Shown: positions 1 through 13,449 of the stretch, piece after piece
Numbering within the stretch: position 1 is the first letter of the stretch
Layout: each line of letters opens with the position of its first letter
Assembly: GCA_020747015.1 (NCBI GenBank)
Contig: JAGTJM010000016.1
Span: 558,001 to 622,000, forward strand
Direction: 5' to 3'
Source: Pyrenochaeta sp. MPI-SDFR-AT-0127
Lineage: Eukaryota > Ascomycota > Dothideomycetes > Pleosporales > Cucurbitariaceae
DNA length: 64,000 nt
Position numbers and translations under genes: made by a program
Notes under the pieces: model-generated
Told to the model about the DNA's origin: nothing
The model's database searches: none
The model's input: only the letters and a program-made list of their open reading frames with translations

Positions 1-3000
1 CGTATTAGTACCAGCTTCCTTCTTGTTGGACTGGTAGATTCCCGCATCTTCTGGAGACATAGGAACAGGAGAGGATGGAGAGCGTTTCGCAGGGCGAATA
101 TAACGAACGCCGGATCGTCCACGGTTCTGAGATTCTTCACGGGTGCGACTACGAGTCCTTGCTGTACGCGAAGCCGGTCTTTCCTCGTTCCTGGAGCTGG
201 TACGATGTTGAGCGTAGTGGTTGGCCTCATCAAGACTGCTGATGTATTGGTCGATGCTGCGCGCTTTTGCGCTCTTGATGCTCGTTCCCGTCAGAGGCGG
301 GCTCAGTCTGTTCGTGTAGCCTGTGTCCGGACCTTGCTCAACAACAGTGTCCCTCATCTCCAAGTGCAGTTCTTGCCGGTTTCGGCTCCGGGAACTGGTA
401 CGTGACTCGTCTCTTTTCTCTTTGAGGATATCAAAAACGCCAACTGCTGGAGAGGGTAGGTGTTCAGCAGACTTTCCAGGATCGAAAGTCGCAGCGGACA
501 GAATGAACTCTTTGGAGCCGCCACTTGTAGTGGTTGCTCGACGTGTGGAAAATGGAAGAGTCTCCGCTTCGCGACCAACATTATCAACGGCAGTTCGTGG
601 ATGGCCTTCTCCGCGCTGGCCTCGATCAGGAATGGCTAGTGAGGCGAGGACTTCGTTGTTTGTAGTAGATCGGGCAGTGTCGGATCGCGAGGGCAGTCGC
701 TTCCGGCTATATGAGCCAGGAGTCGCCGTTCTTGCAGAAGATGGTTCTCTTGATGGATCCCGAGCATGTCGCCCACTTAGCCAATTGCCAACAGCTGGAC
801 TGATCGCAGACTCGGCAATAGGCGTGACACCGGCATTCATTGGAGTTCTTTGGTCGTCATCGCGAACGATCTGCTTGGGTTGAGGACCGCGAGTAAAGTC
901 AGTGACGAGCTTGAGTGAGGCCATTCGAGCGGCGACTCTGCTACTCCCAACGCTTGGCGGCGATAGCGGTGGGCTGAGCTGCGAGCCAAGTAGCGCTTGC
1001 TTCTGAGCAGAGAATACAGCATCCTGTGCTCGTGGTGAGAACCAAGGCTCGGTAGTTTCAAGGCCCATGCATGAGAAACACCGCACTGCCAACTCTGCTT
1101 TACCATGGGAAACGGCATACTCTCCCCACTTCCGGACCAGGAAAGATTGCCGCTGCCAGTCAGTGGGGGATGTCAAGCAGGTGAGTAGAATCGCCTCCAT
1201 GTAGTACTTTCGAGAGACGTAAACTTCAATGGCATCGTTGTTCTCACCGAGTCCAAGGAAAATGGCGACGGCGGGGTGGACGTCTCCGCTCTCTAGGAGT
1301 CGCTGGACAAAAGCCTCGCCCACCTTCTTCTGCGAGCCTTGACCTATATTGCTTAGAGCCAACAACATCCAGTCAGAAGATGTCATGGAGTTAGAATTGA
1401 CCATGGACGCCATCAGATCAGCGCCAATGTCGCCCAGCCATTTGGACAAAAGTACGGCTGCGGCAGATCCAGGGCTGTGGCGTGCAACTAATTGGATTAA
1501 TACACAGTTGTGATAGAATGGGACAGCAACTTACGTTCGTCCCTGACCAGCTCATCAATGTCGCCATCCCAGCCAAAGACGACTTTAAGCATGTTAAGTC
1601 GAAGGTCATCAGGGCTCCGTTCAGCCCCCAGGTCTGTGGGGCGAAATGGTACGTCGCTTAGCCTCGCTTTGGTAAAGGGGAAAAGATCCATTTGCTGTGG
1701 GCGTTTTGATTCTTCGGGGCTTCTCAAGACCTCCTTGCGAAGTGCTGACGATCCGTAGCGAGATGAGGCGGCTGATGACAGAGATCTGATGGAGATGCTT
1801 TCACGAGAGGTACCGGCAAGCGAAGATGTGCCTGAGGAGAAGACAGTGCCGGTCCCACCTGAACTCTTTGATGACCGTACAGAGCCATATGAAGGCTTGT
1901 CATACCGATAGCGTGGAGCGCGGCCACTGCCAGAAGATCGTGAACTCTGCGAACCTCGGCTTGATACAGGACTAAGAGGCCCGACTCGATCGCGGCGTTC
2001 TTCCTCTAATTGATCCATCTCTTGAGCAATCTTCTGCAGGGGCGACATTACCGCTGCCTCGTCTGCACTGCTCTCTGAATCAGCAAGTAACTGCGGCGCT
2101 GCCTTGACGGGATGCGCAGTAATGGGCGTGTCCATCTGTCTCCTCTGTTCATCCAAAGAGCTGGGAGGGGAAGGAGGAGTGTTAGCAGGAGCATGCTGAA
2201 CATTTGCAACCATGGTTGCCGTGCCGTTGCTGGGGTTCAAGTCGTATTGCTGAATACTGAAGTTGCGTCCAATGGTGAAAAGAGTGGCGGTGGGACCAAA
2301 GTTACAGATAGCAGCCACGCCTTCGGTTGTGGGGACAGACTCGTAGGACACTCTCTTGGTGCGGACGTCCCACGCGCAAGTTTGGCTGTTGGTGACACAA
2401 GGTTAGCAAATGGTACTATAAAGCAGCAGAATTCTAATCAGGGTGTCGAAAAGGTAAAGGACAGTACCTACCCTTCAGTATATTGAACAATTCGGCCATT
2501 CTTCGACCAAGCAAACCAACAGGGTCCTGGCTCCCTTTGCTCTTTCTGGTTCAACACGCGGATAACGCAAGGTGCGTCGCCGCCATGTGGAGCCTTTGGG
2601 ACACTCCATACGCGCAAATCTCCATCAGATGTCTGTGCTGCTAACATTTCAGACTTCTGCTTGGAAGATGACCCATGCCATGCCAAGCCTGCGATGGGAG
2701 AAGGAGCTCTTGGAGTAGTAAGGGTGTGGAGAATGGTAAAGGATGGTTGGAGAGTGGCAATCAGGATGGAGCCATTCAGATAGCTGTGTGCAATCAGCAT
2801 CAGACTGTGGGGCTCGGCGCATTTGTGTCAGGTCAACCTACCCAATTGCGAACGTTCTGCAATCCGCAGCAGGAGCCAAAGCTGTGATTGGGTCGAAGAT
2901 TGTTCTTGCAGAGAGATGTTCAGAAGTGGATGGCTCAAACAAGATGATGTTGCCTTGGGCATTTCCTGGAGCCAAGTTAGTCAATCTACGATGGGCGGCG

Positions 3001-3438
3001 GTTCGGAATTGCACTGGCGCAGTGCTCACCAAAAGCGACATTGCCGTTTCTCATCCAGGTGGCGACCCGGATCTGCTCATACGAAGCAAAGCGGGCCACT
3101 TCGTCACCTGTGAGGAGATCCCAGACTATGGCTGTGGAGCCTGCATCGTACGAGACGACCAAACGGCCGGCGCCCCGCTCGCTTGTGGTGTCGACTGATA
3201 TCCACGAAACGTCTTCGCGGTGCCTGGTGAAGCGGCGTTCTATGGCCAGGGTGTCGTGGTGAAGGCACAGAATGACATTGCCCTGGGCGTAGAGCAGGAA
3301 GGAGCCGGTGGCAGCGCATGGCTCAAAAGCGTACTCATCTTGGCCGGGCGTGGGAGGCTTGAGTTTGACGTCTGCAGAGCGGACGGAGCTGGTTTTGGTG
3401 GTTGAATTCGCGCGCTGTCTACTTGGTCCAGTCGACAT
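1..3438 (-). CDS. WD40-repeat protein with C-terminal alpha-solenoid, partial (3' end off window)
   Basis: Five exons are visible on the minus strand: 3438-3030, 2965-2842, 2783-2472, 2385-1535 and 1487 to beyond base 1. The introns 2966-3029, 2784-2841, 2386-2471 and 1488-1534 all have GT-AG ends and the phases join without a stop. The first ~370 residues read as WD40 blades (for example IVWDLLTGDEVARF, LRVWSVPKAP, CAWDVRTKRVSYES), so a beta-propeller is likely. A Ser/Arg-rich linker follows. Exon 5 then encodes a helical segment (AIEVYVSRKYYMEAILL, DWQRQSFLVRKWGEY) typical of the repeats behind propellers in scaffold proteins. The tail is Ser/Arg-rich and still open at base 1. Similar proteins are annotated in ascomycetes only as WD-repeat proteins; a Sec31- or Gemin5-like scaffold is possible but I cannot assign a role. 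Confidence 0.82.
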
Positions 3439-6400
3439 GGTGGCTGGACCTGCACAAAAAAAAAGAGCGTGGTCGTCAGTTGGGTCGGCCCACGGATCGC
3501 ATTGCGAGAGGGGGGTGGGGAGTGGTATCGATTAAGGGCGACGAGAGTACAATCAGGAGCTTCCAGAAGAGCAGATGTGAAACAACAAAGGAGCTCAAGG
3601 AGAGTTGAACTCACTGTAAAGAGCGCGCTAAAGAGCAGTGCGCTTCTTGACAGCTCCCAGGGCGTGTCGAAGAAGGGCTATGAGCTCGACCCCCGCCTCG
3701 CTACAGTGTGCCAGGATTACTAGAGCAAGCGGTTAAGCAGGACGTGCAGGGCCGCTTGGGGAGTTTGGCTTGGGGTACAGCAACGTGCAGCTGGGAGAGA
3801 TGAGACTGACGAAGCAAGACAGAGTATGGGAAAGAGGAGAAAAAAGCAGCAGAAGCGCAGACGAGGTGTGTGAGTTTGGAAGCGCGTGGAGAGGTCCCGC
3901 CTATCAAGCTCGGGCGCTTAGCCCTCGAGGACGGGAGTGATAACTGCTCAGAATAGGACCATGAGCACGGTCGGTGCGGTCTGAGCCAGCAAGCAGCATT
4001 CCGGGAGCAGGAGGCGTCAAAGGGCTGGGGTTGGGCGCGCTCATTTGCTGGCAGTGTGAAAGCTCGATTTGAGCTTCGGGCCCTCGACGAAGAGAGGAGC
4101 ATGCTGGGCCGCCAAGCGGGTTCCACCGCACCTTAATGGCTAGGGGAAGCGCCCGAATGGCAACGGTGCCTGCGTAGCCAGGAAAAGTAGCCTCTCAAGT
4201 GCCTCGAACCCACAGGCACGAAGGTACGGATGACTGGGGTCGTCCAGACGCACCGCACATGGCCGCCCTGATTGGCCGGCGCCATTGTGCTGCGCCCGCA
4301 GCATCACACTTTCACCCCCTTTGTCGGCCAATCAGAGCATCCGCCTGCGCCTTGGACCGGCCCGGGGCCTAGGATCATGGCTCTATGCTGAGCATACCCA
4401 CTTCGCTCGCCAGCCCGTCGACATATGTATATCTGCTCGTTGCGCTCAAACCACGGCAGCCAGACATCTCCCCGATATCTGGCCATGGTTGCGCCATACT
4501 CATACTTGGGTTCTCTCCACCCCCTTCTCTCTCTTGGCTCTGCCACAATGTCAGGCATATCAATTGCTGCAATGGAATCTTGGGTGCTTGGTGGCCCCCC
4601 CTCCCCCCTCGCAACGCCATCATGCCCAAGCGTCTGCACAACCTTCTTATCCCGCACCGCCCGGCAGCGGATATGTGAGTTTGTGGCACCATGGTCCCTG
4701 GCGGACCAGCCCTTCCTTAACATGGGCCGACCCGAAAGATACATGACCACCTCGCCAGAAAAATGACGTGGATATACCCCATGGAACGGCCATTCCGACC
4801 TCTCCTTGACCCCCAACTTCGGGTTTCGCGCTGTCTTTGCTGTGCCTGTCCCCGACTTTGACAATTCCAGGCCCCCAGGTGAACCCACTTTTTTGTTGAA
4901 TTCGCCTGAAAAGCATGTCCCAGAAAGTGAGTTGCACGGCAATGGTTTGACTTCTCCGCACATCATCCTCCTCGCACGGTCAGCGTGAAAAGTCAAAGCT
5001 TTGTCGATCTACCACGCGAACCTTCTTTTCTTTTGATCCCCCCCCCGGTCGTAATACTACCATAGTACTGTATATGCCTGCCCATGATAGTCGTAGTCAA
5101 AAAGAGTCCCACCCCCCTGGCGCAAGCACGAGGAACGCACATGGGAGAGCTCTCGTGTCATTTGTGCCAATTGCCCCTCAACAAGCCTTGCACCGTTGGA
5201 CAGTGGTCCAACAGCATTGCAGAGACTGCTTCTAAGCCCAGCACTTGGAATGCTGTCTGCGTGCTGTATATTGTTCACACTCTTTTTTCATTGCAAGCGC
5301 CGGCACTAACGCCCTATCCTTGCTTTCGCTACACCGTCAACCAGCCACCCAGTCTTTGCGCCCCCTCCCCTCATCTTGTCCCCCACGACCATGGGATCCT
5401 GCAAGGGATCAAGGAGTATTGCACAAATCGCGTGCTTTCCAGGCGCTGCCCCTACTCAACGTGAGACCGATGCATCGCTGTCCGACCCAGACGTTTGAAC
5501 CAACCGTGATACAGAGCCTGCACCAATGTCCGCACGCGTGCAGACGCAAAAAGCTCGAGGATTGCGCTGCAACGGGTGGAAGAAGCCCGCCCGCTTCCGC
5601 AACCCAAAATTTTCTCGCTTGTTTGGGTTTCTTCGGTGCGTTTGAAGCTTATTTTTGGGCTCTTCTTCACGATGTCACGGGATGGCTTGGTCTTGGCACC
5701 TGTTTGCTTGCGATGATGCGAAGAGGTGGCCCCCCCACCCCCCAATGTGAAGCGACAGCGTCGAGCTTTCGTATCCAAGAATTGCAAGGCTTGCAAAAGC
5801 CAACCTGTCATAGGCCTCATCACCAGGCCCCGCTTCCCGCTATACAGCCTTGGGAATTGCCCTGACCCTAGTGATTTGCTTTTGTTTCGTGAACATGCCC
5901 TGGGAGCGAGTCACCGCCAGCTCTTGTCGCGAAATGGTTGCAGAGCGGCCTCGAATTGCCAAAAGCAGAGCGCCGCACGTCTCAACAATCACACCGCAAA
6001 ATGTGACCAGATGTGATGAGCAAGTTAGCTTAATCTCCATCACGATAATCAGAGTGCAGGGACAAGTGGGATGCTCGAGTAAAATTAGTGGTATTTGGCT
6101 GGGTATCTCAAAATGGGGTATCAATAAGGAAAGGTGAGATCAGCCACGAGTAAGCCTCATAAGCCTCACTCAATGCAAAAACAGTGCCATGCAGAATGCG
6201 TTCCCGTTCCCAGCCATGTTCCCCGTCCGATGTGCGGAGCAGGGGGGGTATCAATGCCGAGTCCAAACGCCTGCAAATGCTCAAAACCCATCACAATGCT
6301 TTCCTCCAATCCCACCGAATTGCCGTCCTCCTCAATTCGGTCCTTTGCTACACCGCGTAGATTTGCGCGGTAGCGATCCCGATTCCGCAGTTTCGTGATC

Positions 6401-6833
6401 GTCGAGTCTAGAATGCAAACCAAGACGAGATGCATCCAGGTCGCCTGGCACAAACGGTCAAGCACCACGTTTGTTGACAGACGGCAACATGCAACAGTGC
6501 CTAATGCTGACTACTGTGTCTCGATGATTTGGTTGCATGAGTAACTATGCCGTGATGCGCGCTTGGCGCGGCATAGTAAGTTCTCGCATGAGGCATGATG
6601 AGTCCTCATGGGTAAGCCCACTCAAAGGTGTTTGTTGATGAGTGGGATGTGGCGGGTGTATCATGTGACCAGCACCACTGATAGGCGATAGCGCCGCGTC
6701 AAGGCGCGCGCTTCCATGTGATGTTGACATCAGAATGTTACTGGAGAGAATAATTAGCACAGGACTACGATTCGACGCGTTTGTGATGGACTTACATTAA
6801 CGCGAGGGATGTCCCTCTCGACTCTTGTGTTGC
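3439..6833. other. Intergenic, no convincing gene
   Basis: About 3.4 kb between the WD40 gene and the small Ser-rich gene. It should include the WD40 promoter. Open frames here (the longest about 230 codons, minus strand 4304-4996) lie in GC-rich sequence, overlap on both strands and show no family-like motif. A run of nine C residues lies at 5038-5046. I see no tRNA or repeat array. Confidence 0.5.
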
Positions 6834-7271
6834 TCACTCGACCTGCTCTGGTGACTCTGCGATGGGAGTCATGGGCTTGGAGGTGCGACGCTGCTTGCGC
6901 CCACTGCTGCGGCGGCGCTCGCTCTTGGGCTTCTTCTGCGCGTAGAGCGGCGGCAGGACAGGGAAGGCCTGCGCCATGGGTGGTACGCGTGGTGGTGCGG
7001 GTGCTTCCTGGAGAAAGGGACAGCAGAAGTCGTCGTCAAAGTCCTCGCCGAACAGGTCGGCGTCGCTGATGTAGGACGAAGGGGTGCTGCGATGGTCCAG
7101 CGATGGTCCGGTGGGCCAGGATGGGTATGCACACGAGGAGCCACGACTGGAGTTTGACTCGCACGAGTAGTTGCTGTAGAGGGAGCCGGTGGGCGACGCC
7201 ATGGTTCTGGGCGAGATGGTGATGGGTATGGACTTGGAGGGCGAAGAGCCGGGCGACGATTCGAAATGCAT
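6834..7271 (-). CDS. Small conserved Ser-rich fungal protein, unknown function
   Basis: An intronless 145-residue reading frame starts at the ATG at 7271 (MHFESSPGSSPSKS). The same frame is open further upstream, but only a GTG is available there. The protein is Ser/Pro-rich at the N-terminus, has an acidic aromatic patch (DLFGEDFDDDFCCPF) in the middle and a strongly basic stretch (RRRSSGRKQRR) near the end, followed by SKPMTPIAESPE. This layout recalls small uncharacterised proteins conserved in filamentous ascomycetes. The basic stretch could be a nuclear signal and the Ser/Thr-Pro sites possible phosphosites; both are inference. A splice-like GTGAGC overlaps the stop region, so an extra 3' exon cannot be excluded. 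Confidence 0.65.
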   Translation of the reverse strand: MHFESSPGSSPSKSIPITISPRTMASPTGSLYSNYSCESNSSRGSSCAYPSWPTGPSLDHRSTPSSYISDADLFGEDFDDDFCCPFLQEAPAPPRVPPMAQAFPVLPPLYAQKKPKSERRRSSGRKQRRTSKPMTPIAESPEQVE

Positions 7272-10200
7272 CGTGGAAATAGCGTACGGGGTGGGTCTTG
7301 TGTGTATATACACACTTGCGGGCACTTTCGGCCGCGAGGCGTTTGCTTCGGAAGAGAGTTCGGTTGTCGCGATTTTTGCTCGTACTTGGCGGCGGCAGGT
7401 CGACCGAGGCGGATAGCGGCCGAGGGGGGGTATGACGATGATGCGGATGGATCAAAACAGGGTTGCGGAACCTAAAGTGGTAGCGTGGTCCTCGTCTCGA
7501 CAAACAGTCGGAGATAGATGCTGCGGGCTGCGGGCTTCAAAAAAAACTGAAGACGGGCGGAAGGGGGTGGGCAATGTTTTATAGCAACGTGCGCCGAGGG
7601 TCAGGAGTCGGAGTCAGTCAGAAGCAAACCTGGTGTCTCGAACAGGCAGATCAGATGAAAGGCGTCGACGTGGGATGCGGAGCGTGGTCACAGCGCGCGT
7701 TATATCTTCCGTCCAGAATACACTTTTCTCCACGCCCTCGCTCCGGTCCGCATGAAACGCTTCCATCTGGCGAGATGTGATTTGCCTTTTGCTATGAGTC
7801 GGTGAGCGACCGCTCTTTGGGGAGGCGGCGCCACCATTGGGCAGACACAGACCGCCCATTGCGAGGGCGCCCATTTCTGGCTACACTGCCCGTCAGCCCC
7901 GTCGCCTGTGCTGCACCTTGGGGGGGAGTCGAGGGAGTGCCATCCCGGCGGCCGGGGCTCCTCGACCGTGACATGGCACCCGGCTCCTCGCCCTGTCACC
8001 TTGCGCACATGCGAATTGCGGCGATGACTCGTCACACGGCCGTCGACCGCCAGCACTGCTCGTGGTGCTGGGCCGCCCACTGACACGCTCCAGCGGCCGC
8101 TTCATCCCTTTCCATGGCCCGTTTGGCGCGTCACCCTGAATCATTGCTTGCTTTGGAATCCTGAAAAAGCACAGAGGGGGGAGGCAAAGCATGTCACAGT
8201 GACAGCAGCGCCTACGCCCCCCACGACTCATTTGCGCCACGCCTCGATTGTCGCATTGCCGCCCGAAGCAGGTAAGCTTAGTCTGGGGGCGATCATCTCG
8301 GGGATCATGGGAGCGAAACCCTTTTCCACATTCTCCTTCCCTCCTCCCCACGCATTCACCCGGCGGAATCGTTTCCTTTTGTGCATGTGTCAAACACCGT
8401 CCGTCCCCGGGCTCCCCATCCGCTGCTCCGCCGGCCATTTGCCGATATACGCTTCCCACACCACACAGAGAGTGCCCAAACCCTAATCTCGCGCCCAGCT
8501 GGCAGCGCAATCTTGCTGGCTTTGCATGTCTCTGCGGCCATGCCTTGATTTGCGCAATGCAGAATGGCAGCCTGTTGTGCCGAGCCACTCCAAGGGCGAG
8601 TCTGTCGAGGCTCTGGACGACAGGATCGCCACGCGTGAAGCTGAAACGAAACAACTCGCAAACCTTGCTGGCTTCTGAAAAGCCGAGTCGTATCGAGCCC
8701 TTGGGGCTTTGGCCGCTTGTCTTTCTGCTTTTGTTCTCCAGTTTCTCCGTCCAGCCAACCTGGGGTACATTAGCCCCAATCACATGCACCTCAGGACCAT
8801 CTCAGGGTCCAACACCAAGAATGCTAGTCTCCGGCAGAAATTCTAGCCTCCGTGCCATCACCAGCCCGCAACAGGCAAGTCAGACTACGGCCGGGCAAAT
8901 GTACTTTGCAGACTGCGGGGCGAGGTAGTATTGCCACCGTCTTGTGCGGCAAGGTACTTTGTCGGCCTCTGATACAGGTATTTCCCGCATGCATTCCGAG
9001 GGCGCAAGCCATCTCACGGCCGTACGGTACGCTGGAGTCAGAAACACACCCAGCGCGGATCCGCTTCACCTTGACAGATGCTCCAGGTCTTTGCGACTGC
9101 CATGATCCAAATCTGACGCAGCACACCTGGACAAGCTCACAGCTCACTGCTCACAGCTTACTGCTCGCAGCTTACAGCTGACCCGCAACGTCCACAAGGC
9201 TGAGTAGATGTGTATAATTCCCGGCTACTCTGCCGTCAGCACACCCTCTCCCTCGCACCAAACTACTCCATATACCACAAGGAGACCGGAGTCGATGAAA
9301 TCAGCCCCGGCAGCGCTTTCATTGCTATATTCAGCCGAACCTCGAGTCCATGCCCTGCTTCCACGTTTCCCGTCCTTTGCCCAGGTTTTCACGACCGTTT
9401 TGCCTGCACGCTGCGGTCCGAGATTAATTGTGGGGTTGCTATGTTGCCTGTGCTGAAATTGCGGACTCGCAGAAGCTTCTCCCATTCTTCCATGGAGAAC
9501 AGCCGCAAGAAGAAGGTCGTGCACGCCTCGTGGCGACGACTTCCATAGTACTCGTTGGACTTGTGGACGACGCGGCGTACCTGCTTCCTGACTAGGTGTG
9601 CCATGAGCAGCATTTCCTCCGTGATGGCAAATTTGTATTTGGCTTTGTGGCTTGCTGCATCTGCGACTGAATAGCCGCCAATTACTAGAGTAATTCCTGC
9701 ATGGAATTATGCCGGGCAGAGTTTTGCCGCACACTCGAGTCTATTTTGCAGTTTCAAAAGCGCAAACTGCACGCGCAAATACCTTGTTGCGGACCGTCGC
9801 GAAGGGTCCAGGAACGTGTGTCACTTGTGAAACTGTGGAGAGTGTCAAACAAAACTTTGGCAATGAAACACGCTTTCCTTCAAAGCAACCTCGCCGCCAG
9901 CGCTCGCAGAGTCACGCTCCAAGCAACCGAGTGCACACGGTCAAGCAGACTGGGGTCCAGCGTTTGACGATCATGGTTCCCAGTGATGTTGCGCATGTGG
10001 GTGGGGCCGGCACTCGGCCGCGCTAACAAAATTCCGTGCATGTTCGAAGGTTCATGTGGATCTTTTTTTTTTAAAGAACCAGGTTTTGCAAGCAGGAATA
10101 ATCTCGGCACTAGAATGGGTGAATGCTCGTCATCCCGAAGTTTCTTTGCAAAAAAAGAAAAACCTTCTTCCCCCTTCTCCACTCGTGCAAGATACTTGGA

Positions 10201-12140
10201 GTAGGATTGGCGACTCTCGGCCGGTATGGGTGTGGGTCTGGATGCCTCACTTTTTTATTAGACTTTTGCAAGAGTAACGTAGTAGCGTCCAAGGCAATAG
10301 TTCTGGTCTTGCAATGTCTTGAAGCCAGATGGTGCATATCACGACTGGGAGCCGGTACATTTCCCAATTGGGAAGTGCAACCGCCTGCCTATCTGGGTGA
10401 AAAGCACACCTTGTGAATATCACTTCTAGGCCAACCCCACGCACTCCCTATCGCCCAGAAGGGGAGAGCGGAGGCTAGGTGCGACAATCCGTGCTATGTA
10501 CTCGGTGGCCATTGTTCCGTCGCACGAAGAGGAGAAATCCTCCGTCTTCGCTTTTCAGACACGACCAGCTCGGGAGAATCATTCACCACCACCAGCAACT
10601 ACAGAGGCGGCGTAATTCAATAGGTTCCGTGTTGCACGGAGCCCAGCGCGGAGCTCCTCGCCGCGCACCAAACCCCGCGATTTGAACTCGTATTCCGCAC
10701 GATTGATCTCCGCGCTTCGGTGCCTGTACAGCGGTCCAAGGTTGGACATGCCATGGGGCATCTGACAGGTGTCATCCAGTGCCACGCCGGTCCTCTTCTT
10801 AACTCACAACTCGCTCGAGATCCAACGTGAGCTGTGTTTTTGGAACACAGTCCTCACATCCTGCCAAAAATAAAAACCTCCCTCGCTATACTCGTTTTGG
10901 AAGACCCAGCTTTACACAACCACGTCCCAATAGCCCCGTCCACACTAGAGCGCAGTAGCACACACCAGTGACACAAAACCGTTTGGTAGCGGTGAGGATG
11001 CGCTGCGTTGTTTCGCTCCTGAGCTGTCACTTTCCAAAAGCGCCCACCACAAGCCATGGCCAGCCGACAGCGGGATCGCCGTCGGCTGTACAACGAGACG
11101 CACGTCTGTCGATCATAGACTCTGGACTGTTTGATGCGCGACTGCCAGTCGGTATGAGCTGTCAGACGCAACGATAATTGCTCCAAGGGCGAGGTCATCA
11201 GACTCTCGGGTCCCCAAATGAGGTTGCTGTCCCTGAGCGAATCGTCGCTTTGCCATCGCTGTTTCTCGTCGCGAGCAACGGTGACGGCGACTCCAGCGCC
11301 TATAGAAACGCCTATAGGAGCGCTCGATGAGGGGAGTCATCTGTCTTGTTGCTCTCAAATGCATGTCAAATGCCCACGTGGGGCAGCTTGACAGAGTCAC
11401 AAGCAAGCGGAGAACGGCGATCGGCCGTCAAGCCCTCAAGCACGCAATGCCAGTCATCTGCATGCTTTGCCTGGCTGCTCTGCCTACCTGCCTTGAGCGT
11501 GAGAGGGCTGTCGCGCCTATCAACAAAATCTCCGCCCTGGTATGTGAGAATGGCCATGTTTCGAGTCACCAAAATTACCCATGTCCATGGCTGCCCACTT
11601 TGCACCCCACATTGGACTGTGGAAATCGACTCTCGGTTCCGCTTCACTCCCCCCCCCCCACTTGTCATCAGCTGTGGACTCCCGCCCACACATGCTTCTG
11701 AACCCTGCATAAAGCTTCCGACATCTCCCAGAGCTGTGAAGCGAGGGCCGAGGAGATTTCGGCTCCTGTGTGTGTGCCGACTTCTCCCATTCCCGTGTTG
11801 GTTGTAAGGCGAGCACGTGTAGGCTATTGGAGATGCATCTACGACCTAGGCATGTTTTCACAGATGCTCGTGGCCTCAGAAATAAGCCTTGTAATAGGAG
11901 GCATACGAGTGCCCTTTCATGTGAATGACCTATGTACACGTCTTGTGTTGCCCTCCAAGACATCGCACCAAGCAATCAGTCCTCCAAAATGCTGGTCCCT
12001 CTCAAGCATGTGTGTATAGCTGCCCTGCTTGGTTGCTCCAAAAACGCCGCGGCTGTAACCAGCCCAATGCACAACTGTCTCTCGTGTCCCTCACTCGCTC
12101 CCCCATTCCGCCTTGGATCCAATATGCTGCTCGCCCCTTT
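7272..12140. other. Large intergenic stretch (4.9 kb), no supported gene
   Basis: No frame in this interval shows family motifs. Long frames such as minus 7893-8789 begin at GTG and read as Arg/Cys/Gly-rich non-coding translation. Local features are a 14-bp perfect palindrome TGTGTATATACACA at 7301-7314 (30 bp upstream of the Ser-rich gene start), short imperfect repeats of an 'agctnactgctc' type at about 9135-9180, and an 11-base C run at about 11649-11659. No tRNA or rRNA pattern was recognised. Confidence 0.5.
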
Positions 12141-13449
12141 TTATATTCCGAGGTAGTATTTCCCCCTCTCATACGCATAGAAGCTGGTAGCAACCATAGG
12201 CACAACCTTGACATATCCAATGGTTAGGCCTACAAAGAAGCCTCGCCATCCCCGCTCCATGTAAATCCTCCTCGTCACCTCAGCGATGCTCAGTCGGTGG
12301 CCATCGCCTACCACGCCGCCAACCTGCATCCGCCGCCTGATGACTTCTAGTGGGTACGAGACCGTCTGTGATACGAAACCTGCGATGCCACCGGTGCCAA
12401 GCTCAGCCCAGTATCGCAACTGTGCCGGCTTGTGAGATGTAGTCATGCTCTCCTCGCGCGACGTGTGGGGTAGTGTCGTGTACGGAGCAAGGAGCGGGTG
12501 CCGCATCAGGTCAGACATGGAGTCGTGCGCTAGAAAAGATGCTCCAGCGTACGGAATCATGCCGAGCAGTGTTGGAGTGAAGCCGCGGAAGAAGTTTGAA
12601 AGACCCGTCTGCGGCGTCACTTTCTCGACGACATGCGATGCCGTCGCTGCCACAGCGTTGGTAGGGTTGTGTGATATCGGCGGAGGCTGCTCTGCATATA
12701 TTTTCCTCACTATCGAGCCCAAGTTGCTCTTATGATCTGCCCTCGTCTCAAACGCCAGCCGCACCCTAATAACCTCTAACGGGTATGTGAAGAAGACGCT
12801 CATCATGCCTGCCATGCTCCCGCTCACAAATCGCCTGCCCGGTGTTTCTTGTGCCTTGTTCTTGATGACCCTTGCGCGAATCTGCTCGTAGGCGAGGAAC
12901 TTGATCCCCGCATATGGGAAGATGCGCAGGAGCGTTGCCGAGTGTCCCTTGAACAGGCCTGCGAAGCCTGCGGTGACGTATATGTCGCGAATTGCAGTCG
13001 GAAAGCCAGACCATGACCCTGCGTATTTGGCAAACTGTGGATTCCGGGTTTGGAATAGGATCTTGACGCGGTCGAGCGGTCCTACGACTGTCTTTGCCTG
13101 CCAGAGCGGTAGATTAGCATTTTCTTCTTTTTTAAGATTGCACATGCGATGCCTCCCAATATGGATAGTAAGACAAGAACAGCATACGTACAGCACACCC
13201 AGCGAAGCCGCCCGCCAAACCGCTCTTGATCAGGTACTCGGGGCTTTTCTTATCCAGCTTCTTCTTCCTCCCCTTCCCCGTGTCTCCCTGTTGCTCCGTC
13301 TTTGCTGGCACGATAGCGTCCCTGTCGGTCGGACATATTGGCGGGTGCCTTTCATTCTTTGAGTTGCTTGCGCTGTTTGGCTGCGCAGCGGTCGTTGTCA
13401 TGATATTCGAATGGATTCCGTCGTCATGGCGGAGAAGTTCCGTGGACAT
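12141..13449 (-). CDS. leu5: Mitochondrial carrier, Leu5/SLC25A16-SLC25A42 type (CoA transport)
   Basis: Two exons, 13449-13192 and 13097-12141, join across a GT-AG intron (13098-13191) into a 404-residue protein; an alternative ATG lies at about 13401. After a low-complexity N-terminus the three carrier repeats are clear. Their signature segments include KTVVGPLDRVKILFQ, TYPLEVIRVRLAFE and SYPLEVIRRRMQVG, the P-x-[DE]-x-x-[KR] motifs of inner-membrane solute carriers. Aromatic and Gly residues of the even helices (GLFKGHSATLLRIFPYAGIKF) match the CoA/dephospho-CoA carrier subgroup that includes yeast Leu5. The expected role is moving CoA into the mitochondrial matrix. The insertion between repeats 2 and 3 (about residues 205-300) is normal for fungal Leu5. 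Confidence 0.88.

Noticed and set aside
4304..4996. 230-codon minus-strand open frame
   Set aside because: Overlaps equally long plus-strand frames, and its composition reads as non-coding.
5245..5865. 206-codon plus-strand open frame
   Set aside because: No domain or signal and no conserved-looking block; a minus-strand frame of similar quality overlaps it.
7893..8789. 298-codon minus-strand open frame
   Set aside because: It begins at GTG, overlaps several frames on the other strand, and is Arg/Cys/Gly-rich with no motif; chance openness in GC-rich sequence.
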